Origin: Parapristionchus giblindavisi
Lineage: Eukaryota > Nematoda > Chromadorea > Rhabditida > Diplogasteridae
Direction: 5' to 3'
Length of the DNA: 64,000 nucleotides
Assembly: GCA_943737045.1 (NCBI GenBank)
Contig: CALSFV010000060.1
Span: forward strand, 530,501-594,500
A program made the translations under genes and the position numbers. The notes under the pieces are model-generated. The model saw only the letters and a program-made list of their open reading frames with translations, did no database searches and was not told the origin of the DNA. Each line of letters opens with the position of its first letter. The first letter of the stretch is position 1. Below are positions 55,185 to 64,000 of the stretch, piece after piece.

Positions 55185-55352
55185 CTAAGCGAGTGTTACG
55201 ATCAGATTAAGATTGGGTGGGTTGGGGTCGTAGAGCTCATCGCGATAGATTTGAGCGTATTCGAACGCCAGGTCTCCAATGCCGTTGATGAACAAAGCTG
55301 AGATGATAAGTTGAGGAAGAGGACGAGTAGTTGAGAGATCAGATGATGACAT
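55185..55352 (-). CDS. Conserved 55-aa ORF, left arm
   Basis: Starts directly after an acceptor-like TTTTACAG: MSSSDLSTTRPLPQLIISAL, FINGIGDLAFEYAQIYRDEL, YDPNPPNLNLIVTLA, stop. The right-arm copy differs at nine positions with no gap; six of them are synonymous third-position changes and two of the other three are Tyr/Phe swaps. That pattern suggests selection on the protein. It could be a whole small protein or a first exon. A TGACGTCA MITE lies about 10 bp upstream, separating this copy from the promoter region kept by the right arm. Family not recognised. Confidence 0.55.
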   Translation of the reverse strand: MSSSDLSTTRPLPQLIISALFINGIGDLAFEYAQIYRDELYDPNPPNLNLIVTLA

Positions 55353-55363
55353 CTGTAAAAGTA

Positions 55364-55496
55364 TCTATGAATGGTTGCAAACTGTTTGTCGACAAATCGT
55401 GACGTCACTAGCGGAGGTGGAGGCGTTTGTCACAAATCCTCCCTCTACGCAAGTGACGTCACGTTTGGCGACAAACGATTTGCCACCGTTCATTCG
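55364..55496. mobile_element. TGACGTCA palindromic MITE
   Basis: Ends TGAATGGTTGCAAACTG and its inverse GCCACCGTTCA. Inside are TTTGTCGACAAATCG, CGTGACGTCACT (55399) and AGTGACGTCACG (55453). The right arm lacks it. Confidence 0.8.
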
Positions 55497-55640
55497 TTTA
55501 TTGTATTTTTTCAGAACTTTCCAGTTGTTGTTTACGATCGTCAAATCGTATGACAGTAAGAAAGGGAGATGGGAATATTTACTCCGAAAATTTTCCCTGC
55601 AGGGTACCCCGTAACTGGCCCCTCAGGGCTGTTTGTTTTC

Positions 55641-55746
55641 GCCCAAGCTAATTTGAATCTCTCCGCTCTGGCCACACTCTCTCGCTTTCTTTGTATACGA
55701 GAGAGTATTACCAATGCTGGGAATAAAATTAGCTTGGGATGTGCCT
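55641..55746. mobile_element. 113-bp TTAA MITE, copy 2, left end lost
   Basis: Mirror of 61556-61668, with TTAA at 55747-55750. Its other terminus has been replaced by TTGTTTTCG. Confidence 0.75.
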
Positions 55747-56703
55747 TTAACACTGGTTCCACGTTCCACTTCGAATAAAAAAAAATAAATTGAAGATTTG
55801 AATTTTTGCAGGATATATGCGAAATTGCAGTAAATTGGATTGAGAGTGCCCCGCGAGCAAAAATACCGGAGCGAAGTTTTGAACTTCGACTCAAAGTTTG
55901 AAAAAATGTGTAAATGCTTGGCCACGTCACGCCAATGTATTACCACATTACCTGCATAGATATGTTTTATTCCAGTTGTTCTCGATTCTCCGTTGTAAAT
56001 CAGAAACAAAATAGGCGACACTTTGCCATCCTTGAAATTCCTGAACAAATAAATTTTTAAAAGTTATTTTGAATTAATAGATAAGTGTGTAGTATATGTA
56101 AGTGTACATAAATTGGTTCAGAAGTTCTCCGTTTCTCGGTCCACTGCTATTTCATGTAAATATCCACGCACTCTGCGCATACTTTATGGTAAATGCAAAC
56201 GAATTCATTCAATTTCTCCAAATAGTCATTTAGCCTTTGAGCTTAAGAAACGTCTTGATAGGGCATTGCATAGATACGATTGTTCCAATGAAGTGCGGTC
56301 ACTTAAAGATAGAAAACTTTATTTTAAGCTCACTAAAGATCGTTTAAATTCTCCTAAACTCGCGACTCCAGGTATCATTGATTCAAATGGAGCATCACTA
56401 GTTACTGATAAAGAAAAGTGTAATGCTTTTGCTAATTTTTTCTCTTCAGTTTTGACTCCGCCCCAACTTTCGCCTCTTCCTAAACAATCATCAAATGCTC
56501 CTTTACTCGAATCTATTTCATTCTCTGCCACAGATATTTCTATAGCAATCTCGAAAATGGCACCTAAAATCAATTTATCGCCAGATGGGATCCCAAATAT
56601 AGTTTATGTAAAATGCAAATATGCAATGATATCACCACTTCTAATAATTTTCAATAAAAGTATGCTCTCCGGTATGGTTCCGGAACTATGGAAAAAAGCA
56701 TTA

Positions 56704-57319
56704 CAAGGGAAGTCAGGTTGGACGGTCCCGGACTTCGGGATGAGACATATACCATTCGATAGGTATCTGAAAAATAAGACTTTTTCATGTTGACCATTTT
56801 GGCAAAACGCCCCTGGGCGCCGAGTTATTTGCATATTTCTGCTTGTTTTCACCCTGCTTTCGCCCTACAATGAAACCCAGTCTCTGTGAGATCGAAAGCA
56901 GTGGTGAATATGAGTGGTGAACAACGCAAGCAGTGATGAACATGAATAAGAGGATGGTCTATATATCTTTTGCTTGCAAGATCGATTCCCGCACAAGTTC
57001 ATCTTGTTTTGCTATTTTTTCTTTGTATGAAAATCTTACAAAAAATAAGTAAAAAATGCAATCATACATTTTTTAGATTAGCATATGATAATGAATATGA
57101 AAATTACAATTTATGATGGTTTTTCTTTCGATCTCACAGAGACTGGGTTTCATTGTAGGGCGAAAGCAGGGTGAAAACAAGCAGATATAGGCAAATAACT
57201 CGGCGCCCAGGGGCGTTTTGCCAAAATGGTCAACATGAAAAAGTCTTATTTTTCAGATACCTATCGAATGGTATATGTCTCATCCCGAAGTCCGGGACCG
57301 TCCAACCTGACTTCCCTTG
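56704..57319. mobile_element. 616-bp inverted-repeat element inserted in RT ORF, TTA duplication
   Basis: Inverted ends CAAGGGAAGTCAGGTTGGAC flanked by TTA (56701-56703, 57320-57322). The right arm has the intact sequence GCATTAGTC (plus-strand sense) near 60597. The left half contains a tRNA-like block at 56930-56997. TTA is a PIF/Harbinger-type target; the assignment is inference. Confidence 0.9.
56930..56997 (+). repeat. tRNA-like block inside 616-bp element
   Basis: B-box-like AGATCGATTCCC at 56979 after TCTATATATCTTTTGCTTGC, the same layout as at 15761-15829. The A box is degraded. Confidence 0.5.
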
Positions 57320-58539
57320 TTAGTCAAACCAATCCCGAAAGCATCTGGTAATAATTCGATTACAATCTTCAGGCCTATCTCTCTAACATGCTCTATTACG
57401 AAAATTTTTGAGAAAATTCTAATTAATAAAATTGTAGAACATATGAATGCATTTGATCTTTTTGATGCATGTCAGGCTGGATTCAGAAGTAAAAGATCTA
57501 CAGCAGCTCAACTAGTTGAAACATGCTCATACTATCTCTCACTCCATTCTAAGAAAAAAATCTTTCGACACTGTATTCTTTGAATATAAAAAAGCATACT
57601 ACTCCATAGATCATCGATTATTACTTTACAAACTTTCACTCTTAGGTTTCCCCGATAATTTGATCTCATGGTTTCACGCGTATCTTGATAGGAGGTTACA
57701 ATATATAGTTATCAATGACTGTTTATCATCTCCTGCTGTCGTAACATCAGGTGTTCCTCAAGGCTCATGTATAGGTCATCTCCTTTTTATTTTATATATC
57801 AACGATATGGGTAATGTTATACCCAATTCTGTCCATTATGGAATTTATGCGGATGATTTAAGAGAGACTATCTGGCTCAAGTGACATTCTCTTGGCACTT
57901 GGCCAAAAAGTGATAGTAACCGATCGGGCTCAAATCGTGCACAGTTGTAGTATGGGGTGACATAAGCTCACAGACGGAGTTTGGTTTCATCATATCTGCA
58001 CCTTCGCTAAATAACGTAAGTTCGTTAACATGGCATCAAAATTTCAAAGTTTACGGATTCGATCGATATGTATATACAACGATGGGCAATTATAAGTAGG
58101 TAAATTCCACCAAGTGTCATCCCGATCCAAAACCGTGAGACCCAGAAAAAATTTAAAAAAACAATAAAAAAATTTTGTTTTATTTTTCCTAAAATTGCCT
58201 CTCGGTGAGGGTCATTTTTTATTCCTTCAATTTGACAAGTATTTACTAGTGTAACTACTATACGAAAATGAACTAAAACAACGGAGTGGTACATTGCCAT
58301 TTTCCCGAAAAAACACGACTAATTCGCCTTTTTTATCGCAAACTGAAATTATTTAGCGTGTGCCCCTACCGTAATCCTATGCGGAAATTTAAAATGTTTA
58401 ATAAGAGTAATTTATGGGGAGAATTACTGTTTATTGAGGCATAAAATAACATTCGGATACGGAAAATTTCTTGAAATATTTTACATAATATTACCAAAAA
58501 TACGCAGAATATCTAGTTTAAATTTCGGTAATTACCGTT

Positions 58540-58632
58540 GAGTAAACGTAGAATTTTACGGACGGTCAGAGACAGGTAAAACCGGTAAAAAGTCGGTAAC
58601 CGGTAAGGAAAATATTTCCGCTCAACCCTGCA
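58540..58632. repeat. ACCGGTAA-rich terminal block, left inner arm
   Basis: ACCGGTAAAAAGTCGGTAAC then CGCTCAACCCTG. The CAGGGTTGAGCGG end resembles a hAT terminus and faces the spacer. Mirror at 59291-59385. Confidence 0.6.
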
Positions 58633-59288
58633 TTCGCTCTCTCTCCCTTCCGTTGATGTTCAGGCAAGCCCCTCTATCCAGAGGCACACTCAAAACCGAT
58701 TCTGCATTTCTACTGAAAAAAATGCAGAAACGCATACGTTAAAGAGAGAGTAACCTCCGTCAGTGAAACGGGTTGAATCATCTAACTCCCGCACGGAAAA
58801 ACTCTGATAGAAAATATTTAAAGCCAGAGCCATATTTTAGATGACTTTTTTTCTTACAGAAGTACCCACCCACGAAATTTATCATGGACTGATTTTTTTC
58901 CCCGTTTTTACAAAGTTATTTTTCTCAGCCAATTTTTATTTATTTCTTATATTTTTTGAAAACCCTACGTAAACAAACATTTGGAAAACGATGAAATATA
59001 GTAAAAGCTTTGAAAATTTAATAATTCGCACCATAAATTCTCGAAAAGATTTCTCGCTGTTGATTAGGTTACGATATTTGACAAAGGTTTCTCTCCCTTT
59101 AAAAAGTAAACTTTTTTTTTATTCTGCAGTATTATTGACAGAAGAATTATTTATTTATTTATTTATCGTAAACCACAAGAGTGTTTAATCAAATATCAAA
59201 TGTTCGAGTACAAATAAATTGTGTGGAATAACAAATCATCAAAATATATTATATATATGTGGGGGGATTACAGATCGTGGGTAAGTGG
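58633..59288. other. Unpaired spacer of the 7.9-kb palindrome
   Basis: 656 bp with no mirror copy. It includes CTCTCTCTCCCTTCC and GAGAGAGTAACC runs and AT-rich sequence. No gene recognised. Confidence 0.6.
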
Positions 59289-60034
59289 TGCAGGGTTGAG
59301 CGGAAATATTTTCCTTACCGGTTACCGACTTTTTACCGGTTTTACCTGTCTCTGACCGTCCGTAAAATTCTACGTTTACTCAACGGTAATTACCGAAATT
59401 TAAACTAGATATTCTGCGTATTTTTGGTAATATTATGTAAAATATTTCAAGAAATTTTCCGTATCCGAATGTTATTTTATGCCTCAATAAACAGTAATTC
59501 TCCCCATAAATTACTCTTATTAAACATTTTAAATTTCCGCATAGGATTACGGTAGGGGCACACGCTAAATAATTTCAGTTTGCGATAAAAAAGGCGAATT
59601 AGTCGTGTTTTTTCGGGAAAATGGCAATGTACCACTCCGTTGTTTTAGTTCATTTTCGTACAGTAGTTACACTAGTAAATACTTGTCAAATTGAAGGAAT
59701 AAAAAATGACCCTCACCGAGAGGCAATTTTAGGAAAAATAAAACAAAATTTTTTATTGTTTTTTAAATTTTTTCTGGGTCTCACGGTTTTGGATCGGGAT
59801 GACACTTGGTGGAATTTACCTACTTATAATTGCCCATCGTTGTATATACATATCGATCGAATCCGTAAACTTTGAAATTTTGATGCCATGTTAACGAACT
59901 TACGTTATTTAGCGAAGGTGCAGATATGATGAAACCAAACTCCGTCTGTGAGCTTATGTCACCCCATACTACAACTGTGCACGATTTGAGCCCGATCGGT
60001 TACTATCACTTTTTGGCCAAGTGCCAAGAGAATG

Positions 60035-61187
60035 TCACTTGAGCCAGATAGTCTCTCTTAAATCATCCGCATAAATTCCATAATGGACAGAATTGGGTAT
60101 AACATTACCCATATCGTTGATATATAAAATAAAAAGGAGATGACCTATACATGAGCCTTGAGGAACACCTGATGTTACGACAACAGGAGATGATAAACAG
60201 TCATTGATAACTATATATTGTAACCTCCTATCAAGATACGCGTGAAACCATGAGATCAAATTATCGGGGAAACCTAAGAGTGAAAGTTTGTAAAGTAATA
60301 ATCGATGATCTATGGAGTAGTATGCTTTTTTATATTCAAAGAATACAGTGTCGAAAGATTTTTTTCTTAGAATGGAGTGAGAGATAGTATGAGCATGTTT
60401 CAACTAGTTGAGCTGCTGTAGATCTTTTACTTCTGAATCCAGCCTGACATGCATCAAAAAGATCAAATGCATTCATATGTTCTACAATTTTATTAATTAG
60501 AATTTTCTCAAAAATTTTCGTAATAGAGCATGTTAGAGAGATAGGCCTGAAGATTGTAATCGAATTATTACCAGATGCTTTCGGGATTGGTTTGACTAAT
60601 GCTTTTTTCCATAGTTCCGGAACCATACCGGAGAGCATACTTTTATTGAAAATTATTAGAAGTGGTGATATCATTGCATATTTGCATTTTACATAAACTA
60701 TATTTGGGATCCCATCTGGCGATAAATTGATTTTAGGTGCCATTTTCGAGATTGCTATAGAAATATCTGTGGCAGAGAATGAAATAGATTCGAGTAAAGG
60801 AGCATTTGATGATTGTTTAGGAAGAGGCGAAAGTTGGGGCGGAGTCAAAACTGAAGAGAAAAAATTAGCAAAAGCATTACACTTTTCTTTATCAGTAACT
60901 AGTGATGCTCCATTTGAATCAATGATACCTGGAGTCGCGAGTTTAGGAGAATTTAAACGATCTTTAGTGAGCTTAAAATAAAGTTTTCTATCTTTAAGTG
61001 ACCGCACTTCATTGGAACAATCGTATCTATGCAATGCCCTATCAAGACGTTTCTTAAGCTCAAAGGCTAAATGACTATTTGGAGAAATTGAATGAATTCG
61101 TTTGCATTTACCATAAAGTATGCGCAGAGTGCGTGGATATTTACATGAAATAGCAGTGGACCGAGAAACGGAGAACTTCTGAACCAA
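60035..61187 (-). mobile_element. Non-LTR RT ORF, right arm, frameshifted
   Basis: Mirror of 56113-57884 without the 616-bp insertion: 283 codons run unbroken from MVQKFSVSRSTAISC through LWKKALVKPIPKASG and FRPISLTCS to LHSKKK. Then the shared frameshift occurs, and then the YADD part. Confidence 0.9.
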
Positions 61188-61555
61188 TTTATGTACACTT
61201 ACATATACTACACACTTATCTATTAATTCAAAATAACTTTTAAAAATTTATTTGTTCAGGAATTTCAAGGATGGCAAAGTGTCGCCTATTTTGTTTCTGA
61301 TTTACAACGGAGAATCGAGAACAACTGGAATAAAACATATCTATGCAGGTAATGTGGTAATACATTGGCGTGACGTGGCCAAGCATTTACACATTTTTTC
61401 AAACTTTGAGTCGAAGTTCAAAACTTCGCTCCGGTATTTTTGCTCGCGGGGCACTCTCAATCCAATTTACTGCAATTTCGCATATATCCTGCAAAAATTC
61501 AAATCTTCAATTTATTTATTTTTTTATTCGAAGTGGAGCGTGGAGCCAGTATTAA

Positions 61556-61668
61556 AGGCACACCCCAAGCTAGTTTTATTCCCAGCATTGGTAATACTCT
61601 CTCGTATACAAAGAAAGCGAGAGAGTGTGGCCAGAGCGGAGAGATTCAAATTAGCTTGGGGTGTCGCT
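61556..61668. mobile_element. 113-bp TTAA MITE, copy 3
   Basis: Ends AGGCACACCCCAAGCTA and TAGCTTGGGGTGTCGCT, TTAA at 61552-61555 and 61669-61672. The core is CTCTCTCG..CGAGAGAG. Confidence 0.88.
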
Positions 61669-61679
61669 TTAAGTCATGA

Positions 61680-62476
61680 ACGTCACTGAATTCTAGTATG
61701 CCCTACATTAATACAGTATCCTTGCAGGACAGTCAACGCTTCAGTAGGAGCTATCGAGTGGCGATTGGATCTGAGCGCAGTCGAGGTTATTGCAAAGAAT
61801 ATTTCTCACCTACATTTTCACTTGTGAAATTATAATCGCTCTCACTGATCTGAGAGTTACTTAATCGATCGATACAACTTGTACATTATAGGTTTCATCT
61901 ATATCCCTGTCCATCTTTACTTGGCTTGAAAAACAGGGCGCTCAAGTAGTGCTCACTATGTGTAATGGAGAATCTTGCATGACGGCTACTCCAAATACGA
62001 CCTTAACGGTGGGCAGGTCACGTAAATTAAATGACTGAGATCTAGATTACGGTAGATTTCGGAGCAAAACAACTTGTTTTCACAGATTATAAATACACTT
62101 ATGCATAATCCTTTTTTTAGAGCTTTTGGGTAATGTCACGTTAGTTCTCTGTAATAGCGGGGGCAACAATGAAGGTCGAGCGAACCACGTTTTCTAACTT
62201 ATAAAGAGTGCGCGGCGGATGCCAGGCGGGTTTGGTGGGCTGAATTAGAGAGGGTGTGCGCGCGAGATGGCATCAAATGATTCTCTCTGTCACACTCTCC
62301 GCTGCGTCACCAAACCCGTGTGAGGTGCGCCGCTCTGACTAATGAACTATCGTCTCATTATTGTGAGATTGTGAAAACACACCAAACAGCGCACCGTAGT
62401 GATGGCAAAAGTCGCCTCAGCATCTCTTTTGCCCCGCTATTCCCATCTCTCTCGCATTTTGAAGTAAGGTGTTTTA
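61680..62476. other. Right-side sequence upstream of the 55-aa ORF, with inverted repeat
   Basis: No mirror in the left arm. It contains AACTTATAAAGAGTGCGC (TATA-like, 62197) and an imperfect inverted repeat 62207-62337 (CGGGTTTGGTG and CACCAAACCCG). It could be the promoter side of the ORF at 62480; this is inference. Confidence 0.4.
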
Positions 62477-62479
62477 CAG

Positions 62480-62647
62480 ATGTCATCCTCTGATCTCTCA
62501 ACTACTCCTCCTCTTCCTCAACTTATCATCTCAGCTTTATTCATCAACGGCATAGGAGACCTTGCGTTCGAATACGCTCAAATCTTTCGTGATGAGCTCT
62601 TCGACCCCAACCCACCCAATCTTAATCTGATCGTAACCCTCGCTTAG
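62480..62647 (+). CDS. Conserved 55-aa ORF, right arm
   Basis: Starts directly after TTTTACAG: MSSSDLSTTPPLPQLIISAL, FINGIGDLAFEYAQIFRDEL, FDPNPPNLNLIVTLA, stop. Residues 13-24 are hydrophobic (PQLIISALFING), but this is too short for a confident membrane segment. Comparison with the left arm shows mainly synonymous change. No known domain is recognised. Confidence 0.55.
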   Translation: MSSSDLSTTPPLPQLIISALFINGIGDLAFEYAQIFRDELFDPNPPNLNLIVTLA

Positions 62648-62999
62648 ATCAATGCGAACCACAATTATTGATTGATTTTTACCTCTATAGTACCATCTTT
62701 TGAATCTTTACTGTACGTTACTGCGTTCATTCATTATTGTCAGAAACTTATCATATTTATATATTTATTTGTTTTGTCTATGGTTTTCTCTGATATTTAA
62801 CCATGCATGTGAATTTTGAATGTTTTTCGATGAAATAATCGTGCAAATGTACTCTATTAATATTATGAAATAAATAAAAAAAAACTAGTTAAGGCCCCGC
62901 TGATTCATTAAGCAAGTCTATTCATACTTAGAACGATCTAGAGAAAGATAGAAAAATATGAGAGAAAAACATTGAGAAAACAAGGAAAATTAATGATTT

Positions 63000-63105
63000 T
63001 ATGATATTTTCAGTTTTTTATTGAATTTTCTGTTTTCTGCGTTTAGAAAACAGAAATTTCTGTTTTCTGAATTCAGAAAAAAAAATTTGCTGTCGAAGCC
63101 CTGCT
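63000..63105. mobile_element. Degenerate copy of the CAGGGCTGGGA hAT MITE
   Basis: Shares TTTCTGTTTTCTG and AGAAAACAGAAATTTCTG with 18592-18699, ending GAAGCCCTG in place of CCAGCCCTG. Confidence 0.5.
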
Positions 63106-63143
63106 TACTCATACACACCTTGCAAAACATGAACGCTGTCTTA

Positions 63144-63420
63144 CAAGGGAAATCTTCAAAGAATAAGGTGTTTAAAAAGTTAGGTCAAAAATTCATATTC
63201 GCGTTTTAAGCTCGTTTTTGGATTTCTGAAAAACGTACAGGACTTGCCTATCACCCCGCTCTTATTTGCCACAGAATAGACTATCGGAGGAGAATATTCG
63301 GAGACACGTTAGTTCAGAGTGTACAATAAGGGATGAAGAGAAAACTCCGGTCGGGATTCGAACCCGTACCCTTTGGGAGGAGAGGCGTCTTACCAACGCT
63401 TCGATCACCCTCGCTTCATT
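63144..63420. mobile_element. CAAGGG-ended element with tRNA-like sequence
   Basis: TTA then CAAGGGAAATCTTC at 63141 is the same terminal signature as the elements at 15571 and 56704. The far end is not defined. Confidence 0.4.
63349..63414 (-). repeat. tRNA-like sequence
   Basis: Minus strand: A-box-like TGATCGAAGCGTTGGTAAGA and B-box GGGTTCGAATCCC, with a CCTCTCC..GGGTACG-type intervening stem. It is the best tRNA-like of the set but the acceptor ends do not pair, so it is not called a tRNA gene. Confidence 0.5.
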
Positions 63421-63959
63421 TCTCTACTCATGTTATTTCGAACTTACGCGCTGATCATTTTTCCAGTCCGGTGATCGCAATTTGAATACACCTACTATTT
63501 ATAGGCGCTGTATGCGTAGACCATACCATATATTTCTTACACAATTATTAATTGATGTAATAATTCCTTATTGTACATACTCTCTTATGATTGAACTAAC
63601 GTGGAGACAGCTAGCTGAGTGGTGTAGTGGTCTGGAGCAGGACTAAGCAGAAAAAATGTTTGAAAAAAATCGAAAAAATAAATTTTTCGAAAAAAAATCG
63701 GAAAAAATTGTAAGACATGCTCTAAACGCAATTTCTTTGTATATTTTTTTGGATTTCAATTCATTGTCAGTAACTAAGTAGCGAGTTTGAACATCCCATA
63801 GTACCTTTTTGTGAGTGTTGAAACACGTATCTGTCGGGTCAATTGGCTAATATTATTTCACTTACAAATATGTCAAATACATCCATAATATATACATACA
63901 TAGTGAGGGATACTACATCAGAGAATTTGAGTTAAAGAGATTTGACATTCATATTTTAA

Positions 63960-64000
63960 AGGGACACCGGAGCTAATTTTACTGTCCGCGCTGGCCACAC
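63960..64000. mobile_element. 113-bp TTAA MITE, copy 4, cut by window end
   Basis: TTAA (63956-63959) followed by AGGGACACCGGAGCTAATTT and CTGGCCACAC, matching the family terminus. Confidence 0.6.

Larger units (their letters stand above)
56113..57884 (+). mobile_element. Non-LTR RT ORF, left arm, frameshifted and interrupted
   Basis: Reads from the pre-RT region (SPNSHLAFELKKRLDRALH) through LSPDGIPNIVYVKC, FRPISLTCSITKIFE, QAGFRSKRS, TSGVPQGSCIGHLLFILY and IYADDLRET. It is broken by the 616-bp insertion at 56704-57319 and by a frameshift in the A-run near 57553 (after LHSKKK). The same frameshift is in the right arm. The ORF stops shortly after YADD, so the C-terminal half is missing. Confidence 0.88.
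54990..62845. repeat. 7.9-kb composite palindrome
   Basis: The inner arms 55640-58632 and 59289-61675 mirror each other and contain the dead RT ORF. The outer arms 54990-55353 and 62477-62845 carry the 55-codon ORF. Between inner and outer parts the two sides differ (55354-55640 against 61680-62476). A 656-bp unpaired spacer (58633-59288) lies at the centre. Confidence 0.9.

Noticed and set aside
63610..63640. A tRNA-like A box (TAGCTGAGTGGTGTAGTGG)
   Set aside because: No B box follows at the required spacing; too little to annotate as a feature.
1..64000. CRISPR arrays or bacterial operons
   Set aside because: The repeats are inverted or minisatellite type, genes have spliceosomal introns, and no bacterial gene is seen.

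Overview
The window looks like a repeat-choked stretch of an invertebrate genome, most consistent with a nematode. The reasons are short GT-AG introns with TTTCAG-type acceptors, RACK1 fragments whose first exon resembles nematode RACK1 (KTTVISAARD, WDVD), TTAA/TA-flanked palindromic elements of the kind known from Caenorhabditis, and AT-rich introns. No intact host gene of normal length is visible. The recognisable host sequence is pseudogenic: broken copies of the DNA polymerase epsilon catalytic subunit (POLE) and 5' fragments of RACK1.

Layout. (1) 305-23814, plus strand: POLE copy A, about 31 exons from just upstream of the polymerase domain to roughly the middle of the protein. It contains a 4.9-kb internal tandem duplication (11.2-15.6 kb and 16.1-21.1 kb) and many inserted foldback or terminal-inverted-repeat elements. 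(2) 23571-38420: a 14.8-kb inverted duplication. Each arm holds one POLE exon, a tRNA-like repeat, a promoter-like block, a 17-bp minisatellite and a RACK1 pseudogene fragment. A 964-bp foldback element sits at the axis. (3) 38419-39098: an internal fragment of a non-LTR reverse transcriptase. (4) 39099-44650, plus strand: POLE copy B, split by two foldback elements stacked at one TTAA. (5) 44776-50859, minus strand: POLE copy C, head to head with B. (6) 51000-53366: a 5'-truncated non-LTR retrotransposon with a long intact RT ORF. (7) 54990-62845: a second large palindrome built on another dead RT ORF. Its outer arms carry a 55-codon ORF that is conserved between arms.

The POLE copies act as empty-site references for one another, so several insertions can be dated to after duplication and their target-site duplications read directly: TA (436-1871), 8-bp hAT-like (6817-7051), TAA (20688-21079), TTAA (39825-43032), and TTA inside the RT palindrome (56704-57319). 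Each POLE copy has different lesions (lost splice sites, frameshifting deletions, missing exons), so none could encode a working polymerase.

Themes that the ordinary annotation does not explain are: tRNA-like pol III promoter sequences inside inverted-repeat elements; thirteen TGACGTCA octamers, most of them in one small palindromic repeat family; a TACGGTA/TACCGTA heptamer found at 5' splice sites, in introns and as minisatellite unit; and tandem duplication of splice sites. A misassembly joining haplotypes or inverted reads cannot be excluded from sequence alone. However, the arms differ by element insertions, minisatellite copy number and substitutions, so they are not simple read-through artefacts.
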